A stretch of 64,000 bases of DNA from Gliomastix tumulicola (lineage: Eukaryota; Ascomycota; Sordariomycetes; Hypocreales; Bionectriaceae), in contig BCHX01000003.1 of assembly GCA_001599755.1 (NCBI GenBank), forward strand, positions 248,001 to 312,000, read 5' to 3'. Positions within the stretch are counted from its first letter, which is position 1. Every line of letters starts with the position of its first letter. Below are positions 22,162 through 33,800 of this stretch, one piece after another. The notes beneath the pieces were generated by a model. It was not told the DNA's origin and did no database searches. It was given only the letters and a program-made list of their open reading frames with translations. Both the position numbers and the translations under genes were made by a program.

Positions 22162-23574
22162 TTAGATGGTCTCCATCGTGTCGAGGATGGCCTTGGTGAA
22201 CTCGTGGGTCGTAGAGTCGCCGCCCATGTCGCGGGTGCGGTACTTGCTGTAGGAGAGTTAGCAACATAATTTCATTCTTAGTGACAATAGAATCACGTAC
22301 CCCTCGGCGATAACGGCGTAGATAGCCTTGGAGATGCGGTTGGCGTGGTCGTCAAGACCAAGGTGCCTCAGCAGCATGGTCCCGCTAAGAAGCATGGCAG
22401 TAGGGTTGGCCTGGTCCTTGCCCTTGATGTCGAGACCGACGTGACGGCAGCCGGGCTCGAAGACAGCGACCTCGCGGCCCATGTTGCAGCCGGGCACGAT
22501 ACCAGGGCCACCGACGAGGGCAGCACCGATGTTGGACAGGATGCCACCGTACAGGTTGGGCATGACCATGACGTCGAACTGCTGGGGCTTGGAGACGGCC
22601 TGCATGGAGGCGTTGTCGACAATCATGTCGTTGACCTCGAGGGTCGGGTAGTCCTTGGCGGTGGCGTGGAAGGTGCTGCGGAACAGACCGTCGGCGAGCT
22701 TCATGATGTTGGCCTTGTGGATGCACGTCACCTTGCTGCGGCCGTTGGCGAGGGCGAACGCGAACGCGAACTTGGCGATGCGCTCCGACTTGGCGCGCGT
22801 GATGATCTTGAGCGACTCGACGACGCCGGGCACGCTCTGGTGCTCGAGCCCCGAGTACTCGCCCTCGGTGTTCTCGCGGATGATGCACAGGTCGACGTCG
22901 CGGTGCCGCGTGGTGTAGCCGGGGATGTTCTTGATGAGCGAGATGGAGGCGTAGATGTCGAGCTCCTGGCGCATGGCCACGTTGAAGCTCTGGTGGCCGG
23001 AGCGGCTGATGGGCGTGTGCAGGATGCCCTTGAGGCCGAGCTTGTTGCGCTTGAGCGAGGCGACCGACTCGCGGAAGGCGGCCTCGGTGCGCGCGCCGTC
23101 GACGTCGATGCCCGAGACGGCCACCTGCTCCCACTCGATGGGCACGTTGTCGGCCTTGAAGATGGTCTTGACCGACTCGGTGATCTCCGTGCCGATACCG
23201 TCACCGGGGATCAGCGTCACCGTGTACTTGCCGCCGAACTTGGAGGGCTTGAAGATGTCGGACTGGACGGTGGCGAAGCTGCGCATGGGCTGGCGGAGGG
23301 CCTGAGAAGGGAGGGGACATGTTAGCTGGGTCATCTCCAATGGCTCGTGGCTCTCCTCCTCGTGCAGTTTCACGGCGGCAACAGCCTCCTCCTGTGGTCA
23401 CAGGCAACCCCCTCCGCCTGTCCGACAAGCAGCCGTCGCCAGACGAAGCCAGCCACCTTCACCAGCTGCCCAATTGACCACGAGAAAGATGTCACCCGCC
23501 TCCCGCATCACCAAACAACCACCCGCATTACATCCACGTACCTGAGCCGTCCTGAAAGATCCTCGCGACAACAT
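22162..23574 (-). CDS. IDH1: Isocitrate dehydrogenase [NAD] subunit 1, mitochondrial
   Basis: Exon 1 (23542-23574) encodes only 11 residues (MLSRGSFRTAQ). A 240-nt intron follows, then exon 2 (22301-23301) and, after a 54-nt intron, exon 3 (22162-22246), for 372 aa. It is the regulatory subunit of the octameric TCA-cycle enzyme that converts isocitrate to 2-oxoglutarate with NAD. The basic, Ser/Arg-rich N-terminus (with RQPMRSFATVQSD) is a mitochondrial presequence. Core motifs are VTLIPGDGIGTEITE, the substrate-region Arg/Ser segment, the IIRENTEGEYSGLEH loop, and the family NLYGGILSNIGAALVGGPG segment followed by EPGCRHVGLDIKG. Arg-for-Asp type changes distinguish Idh1 from catalytic Idh2. 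I call Idh1 from overall similarity, especially the first exon and EPGCRHVG, with small doubt about subunit. Confidence 0.93.
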
Positions 23575-24466
23575 CGTGACGGTAGTATAAACCTGATCGG
23601 CAGAGTAGAGAGAGAAAGAGAGGGGAGGGATGGACAATTCCTAGGAAGCAAGGTAGGACAACAACCAAGAGGGACCACGCCACGAGCAGGGAGGAAAAAA
23701 AAATAACAAAGAAGACGTAGGTCAAAACCTTAAAATGGCAAGAGGAAAAAAAAGGCACGGAGGAGCAAATAGCGCAGAGGCACACACACACACTGACTGA
23801 CACGGCGACCAGACGAGAACAGCAGGCTGGAGTGAATCCAATTCGCCCGAGCAGCTCCAGCGAATTGCCGAGCTGGCCACATGCAAAGCAGTGACGACAA
23901 TTTTTCCAGGCTCGGAGCAGCGACGGAGAGCGAAGCTCGGCCGAGGAGCCCGGCTCGTTTTGGGTGGTGAGGGACTGCCCAATCGGGCTTAGCTGCTCGC
24001 CTAATTGGGGAACCAAGCGCTGGAGCTGGGCGAACCCACAGAGCCACAGGGGGGAGAACTGACCATAAAAAGCGGGACAGACGCTCCTACCCCGAAGGCC
24101 GATGCAACATGCCACTTTTTGTGTCCGGGGTCAGAAGGTGGTGAAAACATCGTCACCAGCCTCAGTGCTCAAGAGAAATCATAATACCATTCGTCTGCTC
24201 CGTACGCTCTTTTATATGCTTCGCTATCGCAAAGTCTAGCCTCTAACAAGAGATAATATCAATCAGCAACAAGGAAAAACTCCTCGACAGCCCGCTCCCC
24301 CTGCCTTTATAGCCTGTTCCCTAATCCCTATCCGTCCCGTACCGTTGGCCTAGAATATATCGTTGCTTCCCGATTCCCTGTCTCGTTTCTAACATCTTCA
24401 GCTTAAATCTTCAGAGTTCACTTCGCACGCACACAAAGACTCGTTCAAATCATCATCGTCAAAGCA
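23575..24466. other. Gene-free interval upstream of IDH1
   Basis: About 0.9 kb lies between the IDH1 start and the 3' end of the kinase gene. It includes the IDH1 5' leader and promoter, an A-rich stretch at 23695-23760, and the T/C-rich 3' region of the kinase. Overlapping minus-strand frames in 23528-24115 have no recognisable domain and I do not annotate them. Confidence 0.5.
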
Positions 24467-26636
24467 TCACCGTTGCTCCTGCGGCTGCAGCTCTTCCTCG
24501 TCCAGTGGCTCGATCCTGACCAGGATCTCCTCGAGAAGCCCTTCGAGGAAGTTGTTCACCTCCTTGCCCATCCCCACAGGCTCCTGCTTGTCCCAGTAGT
24601 CGATCTCCTTGCAGATGTGCGCAAGGCTGAACACCAGCTTGCGTATCCGCTCATGGGTCTGCTCCACCCGCTGTTGGTGATGTGTCTGGACAATGTTGGG
24701 CTTGCAAAGCTGCTGCACGTGAATCTGCCGCCGCTTGAGAGCCTCCTCGAGAGATGGGAAGATGACATCGTTGAGCGCATCCAGGTCACCGTTGGGGTTG
24801 GCCGGCGCAGGACTCGGGAAGGACAGGGGGGCAGATGAAGGCCCGTCAAGTGGCGCTGGGCTCGGTGACTTGGACGGCAGGGGCAGGGGCTTCTGTGCCA
24901 CGGAAAGCGGCTGCTGGCCAGGAGCTTGCTGCGGGCTATACTGCTGGGACGAAACCCTCTGCTGCTGATGCTGCCCTGAAGGTGACCCTCTGTACGGTGG
25001 TATCTCTGGGATATCCAAGGGCGTCATCCTCGAACTGGAAGGCCGAGACTGAGGTGTCTGTGCCGGGGCTTGCGGCGGTGCGAGTCTCTCCGGCTGCAAC
25101 TGGTGCGCCATGTTCAGGTTCATCATGCCCATATCACGCTGAAGCTGAGCCTGCAGCTCCTTGTCATAGTCTGGAGACTGCGGGCTTGGGACCATTGGCA
25201 GTTGCTTCAGCGGCCTAGGTGTCTCCTGCGGATCTCTCGCCTTCTGTGGACTCGGCGGCAGAGGCACCTTGGTAGGTGATCCGGGTATCTGCGGTCGCCT
25301 CTGGGGGCTCGATTGCCTCGATGTCCCTGAGTTGGCTGCCTTGACCGTGTCACTAGGCTGGTACGAGAAGTCTCTCGAGGGCTTGATCGGGCTGCCTTCT
25401 CGGCGTTTCTGCGCTGTATCCGAGGCGTAATCGGCCGGGCGGGAGGCTCTGGCGTTGGTCGCATTCTCGTCCATCGCGTTGAGCATGCCCGGCCGGTTGA
25501 CGACACCACCTCGGTCCCCAACCAACCTGACGGTGCCGAAATCCCACATATCTTCGTTGACTCGCTGGCGCTCGGCGGCAACGGGGCTACCACCGTCGTA
25601 GTCGTCGTAATTGTTGTCCTCGTCCTTGTGCGTCGCGGCCCACCGCACGTGTCGCTCGATGAGTTCCGTCAGGTATGTCGTCTTCTTAGCCCTGCGGATG
25701 AAGGGGTGCTTGAGCAGCTCCTTGACCGTCGGGCGGTCCTTGGGGTCTCGCTGGAGGCACGACTCGATGAAGTCCTTGAACGCCTTCGTGAAGTTGCCCT
25801 CGAGGCGAGGCGGGGGGNTCTTCGGGATCAGGAACAGCACCTTCATCGGGTGAATGTCAGCGTACGGCGGCTCCCCATTGGCGAGTTCCAGAGCCGTGAT
25901 GCCCAGCGACCAGATATCCGCCTTGTGATCGTAGCCAGACTGTTTGATGACCTCGGGCGCCATCCAGAAGGGCGTCCCAACAAAGGTATTCTTCTTCGTC
26001 ATGGTCGCCGATAGCTGGCCCGAGACACCGAAATCCGCCAGCTTGACGTGCCCGCTCGATGTGAGGAGCACATTGGCCGCCTTGACGTCCCGATGCAATT
26101 TCTTATCCGCATGCAGGTACTCGAGGCCGAGCAGCAGCTCCCGCACGATGATGGCAATGTAGTCCTCGCTGATGATGCCGGGCTTCATCAGGTCCGCGCA
26201 GCTGCCGCCGGAGCAGAACTCCATGACGATCCATAGCTCGGCCCCCTTGGCGTACGAGCCGTAGTACTTGGTCACGTAGGGGGACTGGAGCTCCGAAAGA
26301 ATGGCGATCTCCTGGATGATATCCTCGACCTCGTCCTCGGCGCTCTCGATGTCGATGACCTTGATGGCGACGGCGTGTCCGGTTCGCTTGTCGACGCTGT
26401 GGGAAGGGAGGGGGGATGGTCAGCCAATTGGTCGGCGGGATGGACGGTGATTGCACGTACCCCTTGAAGACCTTGCCAAAGCTGCCGCCGCCTAAGATTG
26501 ACGCACGCTGTCAGCCATCACGATCCCCAAGCCCTGCAGACCACCCATTGGACTCACCAATGCAGTACTCCTTCGAGTACAGCGTCTCGGGATCCAGAGC
26601 CTCGTTGGCCTCGTCCATTCGATCCCGCTCTGCCAT
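24467..26636 (-). CDS. Germinal-centre (MST3/4, fungal Kin3/Mst-1-like) Ser/Thr kinase
   Basis: Exons 26558-26636, 26461-26491 and 24467-26396 (introns 66 and 64 nt) encode 679 aa. The N-terminal kinase domain starts at LYSKEYCIGGGSFGKVFKG, with the ATP lysine K49 in VAIKVIDIE. It continues with HRDVKAANVLL, DFGVSG and the germinal-centre activation segment GTPFWMAPEVIKQSGYD. The C-terminal half is a Pro/Gln/Ser-rich regulatory region followed by a conserved helical tail (residues about 570-679) rich in Leu and acidic residues. These kinases act in hyphal septation, polarity and STRIPAK-linked signalling in filamentous fungi (family knowledge). The first ATG giving MAERDRMDEANEALD is preferred; an upstream in-frame ATG at 26783 would add unconserved sequence. 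The sequence has one ambiguous base at 25818 that hides one residue in the kinase domain. Confidence 0.9.
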
Positions 26637-27999
26637 GACGGATGCTGGGGGCAAAGTCGTAGGCAGGCTATTCACCCCACCTTCTTCTGGTCGTTCGGGT
26701 GCGTCTCGTGCGTGATATGGATCGGGGGATTTCCCAGGTCGCAGGCCCTCTCTCCCGCAAAAAAATGCAGGCAGCAGATGCAAGGGTTAAGAAAGATCAG
26801 ACCGCCTGGGGCGCCACGAGGTCGAAGGTGGTTCCGGCGTCCACGGCGGCAGGTCGAGGAACAGCAAGGGCAAAGGCGGGAGAGCAGCCAAAAGATTCAA
26901 GAAGCGCTGGAAGCTTGCGGTGAAGCCCCACCAACCTCGAAACAGCTGAATTGTGGGGTTCGAGTCAACAGAAACAAAGAGCGAGCTGAATGGAGCATGT
27001 GACGATGCAGCGAATAGCGGCGGGGGACGACGAGGAGGAAGACGCAGGAGGGCGAGAGGTCGGTGAGAATGGAGAGTGAGAGGGCAATGCCCAGTGTGTG
27101 TCTGGAGATTGGGGGGGGGTTCAATAGCAGAAGAGGATAACGGCCAGGGGAGGAGACGGCCGAAACCAGATGCGGGCGAATATAAACAAAAACAAATGCA
27201 ACATCAGCAACAGCAGCGCTTCCTGGACGGATACACGGAGGGATCGAAGGCGCAGGTACAGGCGCTGTTTGTTTGGTGCCAGCGCTGCGAGTTGGCTTCA
27301 GCTTACAGGGCCAAGCTGCAGTCTCGTCCAATCAATGCGCTGTGTTTAGCTGGGGCCCCTGTTCCTGGATGGCGGGGTGAGATTTAGCACAATTACATAA
27401 CTCTCCAGGCGACAAGTTGTGCATAATTATGCATCCCAATGAATCACCAGCTCATTCCCCTCCTTCAATACCTAACCTACACACATCCATCACCATCACC
27501 ATTCGTCGCCTCACACGGGAAAGATACTAGATATGACCTTGCAGGTATTTGAGAATCTACCGTACGCCAATGACTTATCTATCGAGATCCATTGCGCCTT
27601 CCTTGTAAACACAAAACGAAATCCTTCAACTCCTAAAATCAAATCCTTGAGTCACAGAGTGAATGTGCTCGCAAACATGGTTGGGATAATAAAAAACCCC
27701 TGCAAGTCCGGCTACTCGAAAATCAAAAGTCATCATCAACATGACGGAAATGGTATCCTTGAAGCAAGCCTCCCCCGTCCCCTTCTATGATCACGAAGAA
27801 TCCCCCTTGCCCCTGGAAGTCTATCCTCTTTCTCCTTTGCAGGGAAAAGAACAAAGCATATATAGACCGTGCCAGGGGAGACAAACCCCTCCCAAAGTCG
27901 TGCGAAGCAGCTCTGGACAGTGTGCTCCTTCTTCACCCAAGTTCATTAGAAGCTCATAAGATCGTGAACATGAACGTTGCGGAAACGCGGCGAGGGCTC
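26637..27999. other. Gene-free interval with the kinase promoter
   Basis: The kinase 5' leader and promoter face rightwards, and the 3' end of the UBX gene faces leftwards. Short open frames in the 1.36 kb show no motif and no continuity through splice sites. The region 27400-27720 is AT-rich. I see no RNA gene. Confidence 0.5.
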
Positions 28000-29668
28000 C
28001 TACTCTCCCTCGATGAACTCAATCATCACGGTGCCCTGCTTAAGGCCAGCCTCGTCGATGGTCGAGTCAAGCGTGTCGATGAGGTCCTGGCCCTGGGGCA
28101 TCTTCTTGAGCTCGAACGCGACACCGTCGCGGCCTTCGAGGGGCGCGGCCTTGAGCCATTCGTAGATCTGCTGGACGCGATCATGAAGGTAGAACCGGCG
28201 GATGACACGTCCGGTCGGGTGACGGAACTGGATGCGGGTCGTGGTGACGGGGTTATTGTCAGGCTCGTCGTGAGGACTGGTGCTTGAGATCTGGGCAAAC
28301 TTGCTCAGGGGAGCAGAAGCCTCCTTCTCGGCATCGGCCTTGGTCAGAGCATCGGGATCATGGATGTTGGGCGTCGACGATGATCCGCTGCTGCCAGCCT
28401 CTTGGTTAGCGAGGCTGTTCTTGAGGGCCATCTCAAGCATCTCATCCTCGGTCATGCGATCGACGTCGATGGTCTGCGGCTTGCGAGCGGTCGGCTGTGC
28501 AACGGGGTTCTTGCTATTGGCCTCGAGGCTGTAGCGATCAAGGAACTCGACTACCTCTGCGTGAAACTCGACGGCAGAGGGGAAGGGTCGGCCGCTCCAC
28601 ACCTTGACCTGCTCGCCGGTGCGAGGGTCGATGATGGAGACATGAGGAAAGTTGTCGGGGTTTTCGTGACCGCGGTTGGTGAAGTAAAAGGTAAGGTACT
28701 CCTCCGCGTTGGGAAAGTCTTTATCGTACTGGAGGAAGATGAAATTCTCCTTGATGAGAGTAGCGACCCCGAGGTTCTGCCAGATATCGCGATTAAGGGC
28801 CTGGCAATGGAAGTCGCTCATGTCCTGCAGGTTGACCATGATCCATTTCTTCTCCTGCTTGCCAATGTCACGAGCCTCGTCCCAGGTTATATTACGTGTC
28901 ATGAGTTCGTAGGGAGGACGGAAGAGATCGGCAAGTCGCTGCGAATGGGGATCGCGAGGACCGGAGCTTGGGCCCGGGATACCATCGTCGTCATCCGCGT
29001 CCCAGATGCGCTGCGCAAAAGGGCCTCCTCCGGCGGCGGCTCGCTGTCGCTCTGCAGTATGATGTTAGCCGGCGAACTCCAATCTCTGTTATTATGAAGG
29101 GCAACGTACGCTCCCGCTGTCGGCGAAGCTGGTCCACTAGCATCGTGGGAGCAGGATCGTAGCCTGTGTTGTGACCCCAGGCTGGGTTCGGGTCGACGAG
29201 CGTCTCGGTGGTTCGTGCAATAGGAGCTCTGACGTTGTCGTCGGCGCCGCTTCCGCCGGCTCCGTATAGCTCTTCTTGGAGGCGTTTGGCCATGAGGGCA
29301 TCTTCCTCCTCTTGGGCAGCGGCAGCGGCGGCGGCTGCGTTTGTGCGGGCAATGTCGTCATCGTCATCGTCGTCGTCCATGGTAATGTTAGTATCCTCGT
29401 CGTCGCTGTCGATGTGAATAACGCCGCGCGCATCCTCGCGACCGACGCGGGGGGCAGAAAGGGAAGCAGGCGGCTGGCGGCGGGGGACTGCGGTGCTCTG
29501 AACCGGGGCGCCCGTGCCGACTTGGACGTGGGAGACAAGGCCCGGGTCTTCAAAGTAGAGCTCGATGGCCCGTTCGAGATTGTCATTAGCAAGGTCGAGG
29601 AATCCGCGAGCCACCTCGGGGGTCGCGCTCGTGATGGCGACGAAGTTGGAGATCTGTTCGTCCTCCAT
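28000..29668 (-). CDS. UBX5: UBA-UAS-UBX protein, Ubx5/UBXN7-type Cdc48 adaptor
   Basis: Exons 29110-29668 and 28000-29051 (58-nt intron, branch ctaac) encode 536 aa. It should link the AAA ATPase Cdc48/p97 to ubiquitinated substrates. Visible parts in order are an N-terminal UBA-like domain (about 1-45, SNFVAITSATPEVARGFLDL), an acidic spacer with Asp8 and Ala8 runs, a thioredoxin-fold UAS domain (about 225-345, KKWIMVNLQDMSDFHCQALN and FPHVSIIDPRTGEQV), a UIM-like helix (EDEMLEMALKNSLANQ, about 380) and a C-terminal UBX domain. The UBX domain starts near TTRIQFRHPTGRVIRRF and ends GTVMIEFIEGE. This order is that of yeast Ubx5 and human UBXN7, which act with cullin ligases. The ATG at 29666-29668 (MEDEQI) is preferred because the UBA domain begins directly after it. 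Confidence 0.93.
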
Positions 29669-30884
29669 GATGATGTGCGGGAATGGGCAAAGCTGAGCTT
29701 GTAGCGTGTTGTTTGAGGAGGTAGATAGCTTCTTGAAGGGTGGGAAAGAAAAACCCAGAGCAGGGAGGTGGGAAACGAAGCTTAACAAGCGCCCCCGGCG
29801 TTACAAAAAGCTGTATCGGGGGCAAGGCAGCGATATTGTTTGCGTGACGAAGCGAAGTAGGTTTTGGAACTTGGGCAGGTGGTGGGGTTTCTTTTTGCCT
29901 CCGCGGGCAGAGAAGGAAAGGCGATGATATCAGAGGGCTGACAGAATGCCTGAGTGGGGACGAGAGTCACTGATTGGAGTTTGGATGGAAGGAGGTTGCG
30001 CTGATTCAGGGGGGCAGGAGCCCACATCAGCCCCTGGGAGACTCGCTGCACAGCGCCTCTAGGCGTCTAGGGCCGCCCCCCTCACAGCCCCAAATGTGCC
30101 TGACAGTGCCCAAAGGCCACTGTAAATCGGGTGAGTGAGATGCCTAGGGGAAGGATGCTTTGAATATTCCGTCACTCTCCGTGAACGGCTTCTCGATCCA
30201 TAGCACAGCCTCTACTGCTTCTATGACAGAGCCTCACAGGCTTGCTCGCTACATGTACAGCATCTTCTTGACCACTCTCAGCCCGTCCTGCGAACAGCAA
30301 AACCGTTGACACAGCCCGCATCCATCTCGCCCTGAATATCCCACAGCCCTACACCAACCAGCCTCTCCCAAGCCGAGGCTTTCTCCTGGGCTCCGACATT
30401 TTAATTTTGCACAACAAGGCACCAACCAATCTCGATCGTATCTACATAGCGGTCCTGGCGTCTCGGGCGAGGAAGAAGCCATGGGAAATGCGTCTTGGTA
30501 TCTCCGGAGCAGTGGACACACCTGACTGGCAGGTGGCCCCCTGCCACTCCTCTCCAGGATCTTTCGTTGACCTCCATCCCAGATCGCATCATTTGGATCA
30601 TACTATTCTGCATCCTCCCAACTTCATAAAAATGGTGCGGAAGGAGCATCATTTACTGGGTCGGCATCTCGAACAAATCACTAGGTTGACGCAATCACCT
30701 ATTCTCTACCCGGGATTGTTGAGCATCATTGAAGAAGCAGATCTGAAGCTAGTCTAGGTCTTGAAGTCATCTGAACCACCGAAAAACAACCTGTAGACTA
30801 CCTTTAAACCACCCGTAAATCACTTATAACCATCTCTCGAATGTTTCCTGGAGAACGATTATTTCCATCTACACGTGTACATCA
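29669..30884. other. Gene-free interval between UBX5 and ECM29
   Basis: 1.2 kb holds the UBX5 promoter and the 3' region of ECM29. Between 30240 and 30760 there are short open frames on both strands, none with recognised motifs. Nothing further is supported. Confidence 0.5.
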
Positions 30885-33800
30885 TCACTGGAACCTCTTC
30901 TTGCAGTCCTTCCACTCCTGCTGCACCTTGAGGGCTCGCTCGGCGTCGGAGGCCTTCTCGAGACGCGCCTTGACTTCCTGCAACCCGTCATCGGTGTCAT
31001 TCTTGCCGAATATGCCAGCCTTTCGAGCATCCAGTATAGCCGAGACGGCCTTCACGCGCTTGAGTCTCTGGGACTCCAGACCTGCCTCAGCCTGCTCGAG
31101 ATCGAGCGAGGCCAGGTACTTGAGGGAAGACTCGTCATTCTCGGTAGACGATGGAGAAGACTTGCTACCATCAAAGACACCAAGCATGTCGCACACAGTC
31201 TCGTACCAGACCTCGCGCTTGATGCTGCCAAACTTCGCACCGGAGAGGTAGGGCTCCAAGAGCTGGAGAACCTTGCCCAGGGTCTTTCGGGGCTCTGCCA
31301 GCAGCTTACTGCGATTGTAGCCGCGCGCAATAGCCTCGAATCCATTCCGAGCAGTCTTCGCGGAGACGTCCTCCTTCTTATCCGAGTCGACCTCCATCTT
31401 ATCCTCATCGGCAAATTCGGCGAGATGTGGCGAGACGATGTCCGCAACCTCCTGCAGCATATCAAGATCGTCGCGGGCCTTGGCGAACTTCCAAAGGCAG
31501 GCAAAGGCGTGCACACGGTATTCGTCGTTGTTGCGCTTAGCTTCGCGGACTGCAATCTTCCGCATTTGGAGCGCAATCTTATTGTCGCCCTTCCACAGAG
31601 ACTCTCCCTTTTCGACAAACTTGGGGAACGCCTCAAGCAGCTTCTCCTTGCCTGGGAAAGTCTTCAAGGTGAGGGTCTTGTCGAGGACAGGCCAGATGTG
31701 GTTCAAGTTGGCCTCGCTGATGTGGCCTGTGGCTTCGCTTGCGCTGGCCACGTCAGTAACCATGGCGCCCACAGTGAAGGCTGCAGCATGACGAAGCGAC
31801 CACTGCGTGGTCTCGAGGCACTTATCAACGAGCTGGACAATCTCGGGGACGTAGCGCTGAACTGTGCGGCTGCTTCCTGCATGCTGGTTCCAAACCTCTT
31901 TGAACACCTTGCTGGTGTACTCGTCGATGTCGTGGCAGCCAAAGTACGAGAACGGAAGTAGATCCGTCTCGTGAGCTGTGAAGTAGTCTGGCGAGACCTT
32001 AGCCCAAGCAACTACAGCATCAGCCACTTTCTGTCTCTTCGACTCTTCCTCGGATTCAAGGTAAAGCTTGAGCAGACGCTGGCAGTACTTCTCTCTCGCT
32101 TGATCAGGGACAACTCGAACAAGATATGCTGCAGCACGAGCGTACGCCTGGCTCACTTCATCGTTCTTATCCATGGCCTGCTTCTGCATCAATCGAAGGA
32201 AGCTAGCGGAGTGCGCCCTGAAGCTGGGCGCATGATTGGTGCTCAGCGTTGTCAGAACGCGGCTGCAGCCGATCTTGGTGGGCATGCCAATGGCGCTCTT
32301 GATCGTGCCCTCCAGCTTCGTAGCCAGGCTGCCCATGTCTTCTTCGGTGACGTGTCGAAGAACGTTCTCAATGGCTTCCATGATCGGAGACCGCGTGACC
32401 ATCTGCGACCGAAGCTTGTCGATCTTATCACGGCTGTCTTCTCCAACCTTTTGATAGTGGTAATTGATCTGCTCCGGTTCGATCGTGCTGAGCAGACCAA
32501 GAAGCTGTGCGACCATTTCGGCAGTGTACTGCCGCAGTGCAGCGCCCCCTTTCTTAGAGAGATCGAGGACTGTTAGAGTGGCGAAGATCTGGACGTCCTT
32601 GATAGAACTCTCGATGCCCTTGTCTGAGAGCAGGAAGGGCAGGGCTTGGCCAACCATGGCCGTGGCTTCAGCGCCTGTGTTGTTGACCTCAAGCTGTCGA
32701 ACAATGTTCTTGGAGAGAGCCATGCAAAGTCGCAGCGCGGCCTCGCGTACACTTCCCTTAACATCATCAAGGACCTTCAGAGCCCCGGTCCAGATTTCGG
32801 TGTACTTCTCCTTGTAGGATTCGAAGGGTCTGCCCTGAAGGAGGTCAGAGAGAGCGCCGCAGCTCGCCTCGCGCATCCTCCACTCTCTACCTAACAGGCT
32901 TTTCAACAGGTCATCCAGGATAGCATTGAAATGGGTGTCGATCACCCGGCTACTATCCTTGACAAGGGCCTTCCAGATATCGTCCATCGACTTCTGAACG
33001 TTGCTGTTGGGGTCAAATCGGTATCGGTAGAGCTTGGGATAGAGTGCTGGATCGACTTCTGACTCGGACAGGATGTTGCTGAGGCCGAAGCGGCCGAAAG
33101 CAGATCGGGTCGACCATGTCGCGGCATTGGAAGCTAGAGACATGAATTTGTACACGAGCGTCTGGTCTCCAACTTCGTTGGCCAAGTTGACAATATCCTT
33201 GTATGACGTGACCGAAGTTCCTTCGCCAGTAGGTAGAGCACCAGGCTCAAAGAGCTCGGTATCCTGGTCCACCTTGAGCTGAGGGCCGCTGCCTGTGAAG
33301 GCCGAGACAAGATCCTTGACCAGTTCTTTCTGGAGGCTCTCGTCGCCTCTCTCGTATACCAGGGATAATCCCCGGGAGGCAGTTTCCTGAACAAGCTCAT
33401 CCTTAACGTTAAGCAGTCTCATGAAGGCGGCCTGGGCTTCCCTCAGCCGACTCTTGACTTGATCAAGGTGGGCACAATACTGGACAACACAGAAAAGCCA
33501 GATGCCAGACGCTTTGAGCAGCGAAGGCTTGGTGCCCTTGCAGTCAGCAAACAGCTTGTCAAGCACGAGGGCAACACAAGGTGTTGCGACGTCTTGGAAT
33601 GGATATGAATCCACGTCCACATCCAAGGTCAGCTTAACAAAATCTGACTGCCAGCGAGCGACGGCAGCTGTGACGGCCTCTCCGACCGTCAGCTGGACCT
33701 CGGCCCGCTTGTTGTCGTGTAGGCTGAATAAGCCTTGGAGGATAGAGCCAAGGACTCCCTCCTCAATGGACTCGCTTGCCTCTGCGTTGGAGACAGACCA

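Noticed and set aside
22345..23325. 326-codon plus-strand frame opposite IDH1
   Set aside because: It mirrors the IDH1 coding strand, is low-complexity (Val/Asp/Gly/Leu-rich), and the opposite frame has clear isocitrate dehydrogenase motifs.
26940..26975. Second tRNA-like B-box (ggggttcgagtcaac)
   Set aside because: No cloverleaf could be drawn around it; acceptor and anticodon stems do not pair.
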